The notes below the pieces were generated by a model. The model searched no databases. It was not told the origin of the DNA and saw nothing but the letters and a program-made list of their open reading frames with translations. The position numbers were made by a program, and so were the translations under genes. A stretch of DNA of 12,656 nt from an uncultured Christensenella sp. GTDB taxonomy: Bacteria > Bacillota > Clostridia > Christensenellales > Borkfalkiaceae. Positions 12,470 to 12,656 of the stretch are shown here, in pieces (the first letter of the stretch is position 1; every line of letters starts with the position of its first letter). Location of the stretch: NCBI GenBank assembly GCA_910583855.1, contig CAJTYL010000019.1, forward strand, positions 1-12,656, in the 5' to 3' direction.

Positions 12470-12518
12470 GCACTTACGAAAAGAATATATATTTAGGCGA
12501 TAAAAAGGAATTTCGTAT

Positions 12519-12656
12519 ATGCAAAACAATATGCCGCTCGGAATAACGGTTATATACTTTAACGACCAAAGCAAAAACATTTACGCCAAACTGCCGCCCG
12601 ATAAAGAGCAAGCAAAAAGGCTGTCAAAGCGTATTTATAAGGACGCTATGACAGCC
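12519..12656 (+). CDS. Start of an unknown gene, cut by window end
   Basis: An open frame of 46 codons running off the right edge, starting at ATG 12519 with AAGGAA at 12505-12510. The protein begins MQNNMPLGITVIYFNDQSKN and continues with a Lys/Arg-rich helical stretch (KEQAKRLSKRIYKDAM). There is no membrane segment so far and the family is not recognisable. It follows the Rep by 49 bases in the same direction with no terminator between, so it is probably part of the same element. TACGAAA (12475-12481) and TTTCGTA (12511-12517) form a 7-bp inverted repeat around the gap that could partly mask the ribosome binding site. Confidence 0.65.
   Translation, partial: MQNNMPLGITVIYFNDQSKNIYAKLPPDKEQAKRLSKRIYKDAMTA

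Noticed and set aside
12475..12517. TACGAAA/TTTCGTA inverted repeat as a terminator or second origin
   Set aside because: Its loop is 29 bases and AT-rich with no nonanucleotide and no T-run; it may only affect translation of the last gene.

Overview
The window looks like Gram-positive (Firmicutes, probably clostridial) accessory DNA. The evidence is strong AGGAGG-type ribosome binding sites, sigma-A style promoters, a Firmicutes-type serine recombinase, HxlR regulators and a sigma-70 region-4-like protein of the kind carried by Firmicutes mobile elements. No rRNA, tRNA or core housekeeping gene is visible. I cannot name the species.

Layout. (1) 1-919, minus strand: a large serine recombinase cut by the left edge. 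(2) 920-1176: a ~185 bp MITE-like block of nested inverted repeats. (3) 1177-3868: a visibly AT-richer cargo block with two HxlR-type redox/stress regulators, each divergent from a target gene (a small FMN nitroreductase and a radical SAM enzyme), followed by a 59-residue zinc-ribbon protein; promoters, operator-like palindromes and a bidirectional terminator are readable. (4) 3869-4248: about 380 bp without a gene, holding four terminator-type hairpins and a possible attenuated leader. (5) 4249-9014: a same-strand gene row with a sigma region-4-like protein, a small HTH protein and three consecutive proteins with a single N-terminal membrane anchor. The last of these is a long coiled coil followed by five InlB/Listeria-Bacteroides-type repeats and a C-terminal domain, and it is broken by one in-frame TAA. 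(6) 9144-12656: a basic/beta-rich small protein, a Pro/Gln-rich small protein with two possible starts, a terminator, a Zot/FtsK-like P-loop ATPase, a small basic protein, an origin-like stem-loop, a Rep protein and the start of one more gene.

The central observation is a complete CRESS-DNA-type replication module in a bacterial setting. The Rep has all three HUH endonuclease motifs and a superfamily 3 helicase. Just upstream is a stem-loop whose loop carries TACTATTAC, which fits the NANTATTAC nonanucleotide nicked by geminivirus/circovirus-type Reps. Two tandem CGGAACA repeats (iteron-like) and a 13-bp perfect GC-rich hairpin flank it. The Rep ends in EDDGDLPF, nearly identical to the acidic C-terminal tip of bacterial SSB, suggesting that it recruits host replication proteins directly.

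Working model (inference): regions 5-6 form a rolling-circle, ssDNA-producing element. The sigma-like and HTH proteins would control expression, the Rep and stem-loop would replicate it, and the ATPase plus the three membrane-anchored proteins would handle DNA export or envelope attachment. This resembles the division of labour in filamentous phages, but no small major coat protein is visible, so a plasmid or integrated mobile element is equally possible. The serine recombinase may be its integrase or may belong to another element.
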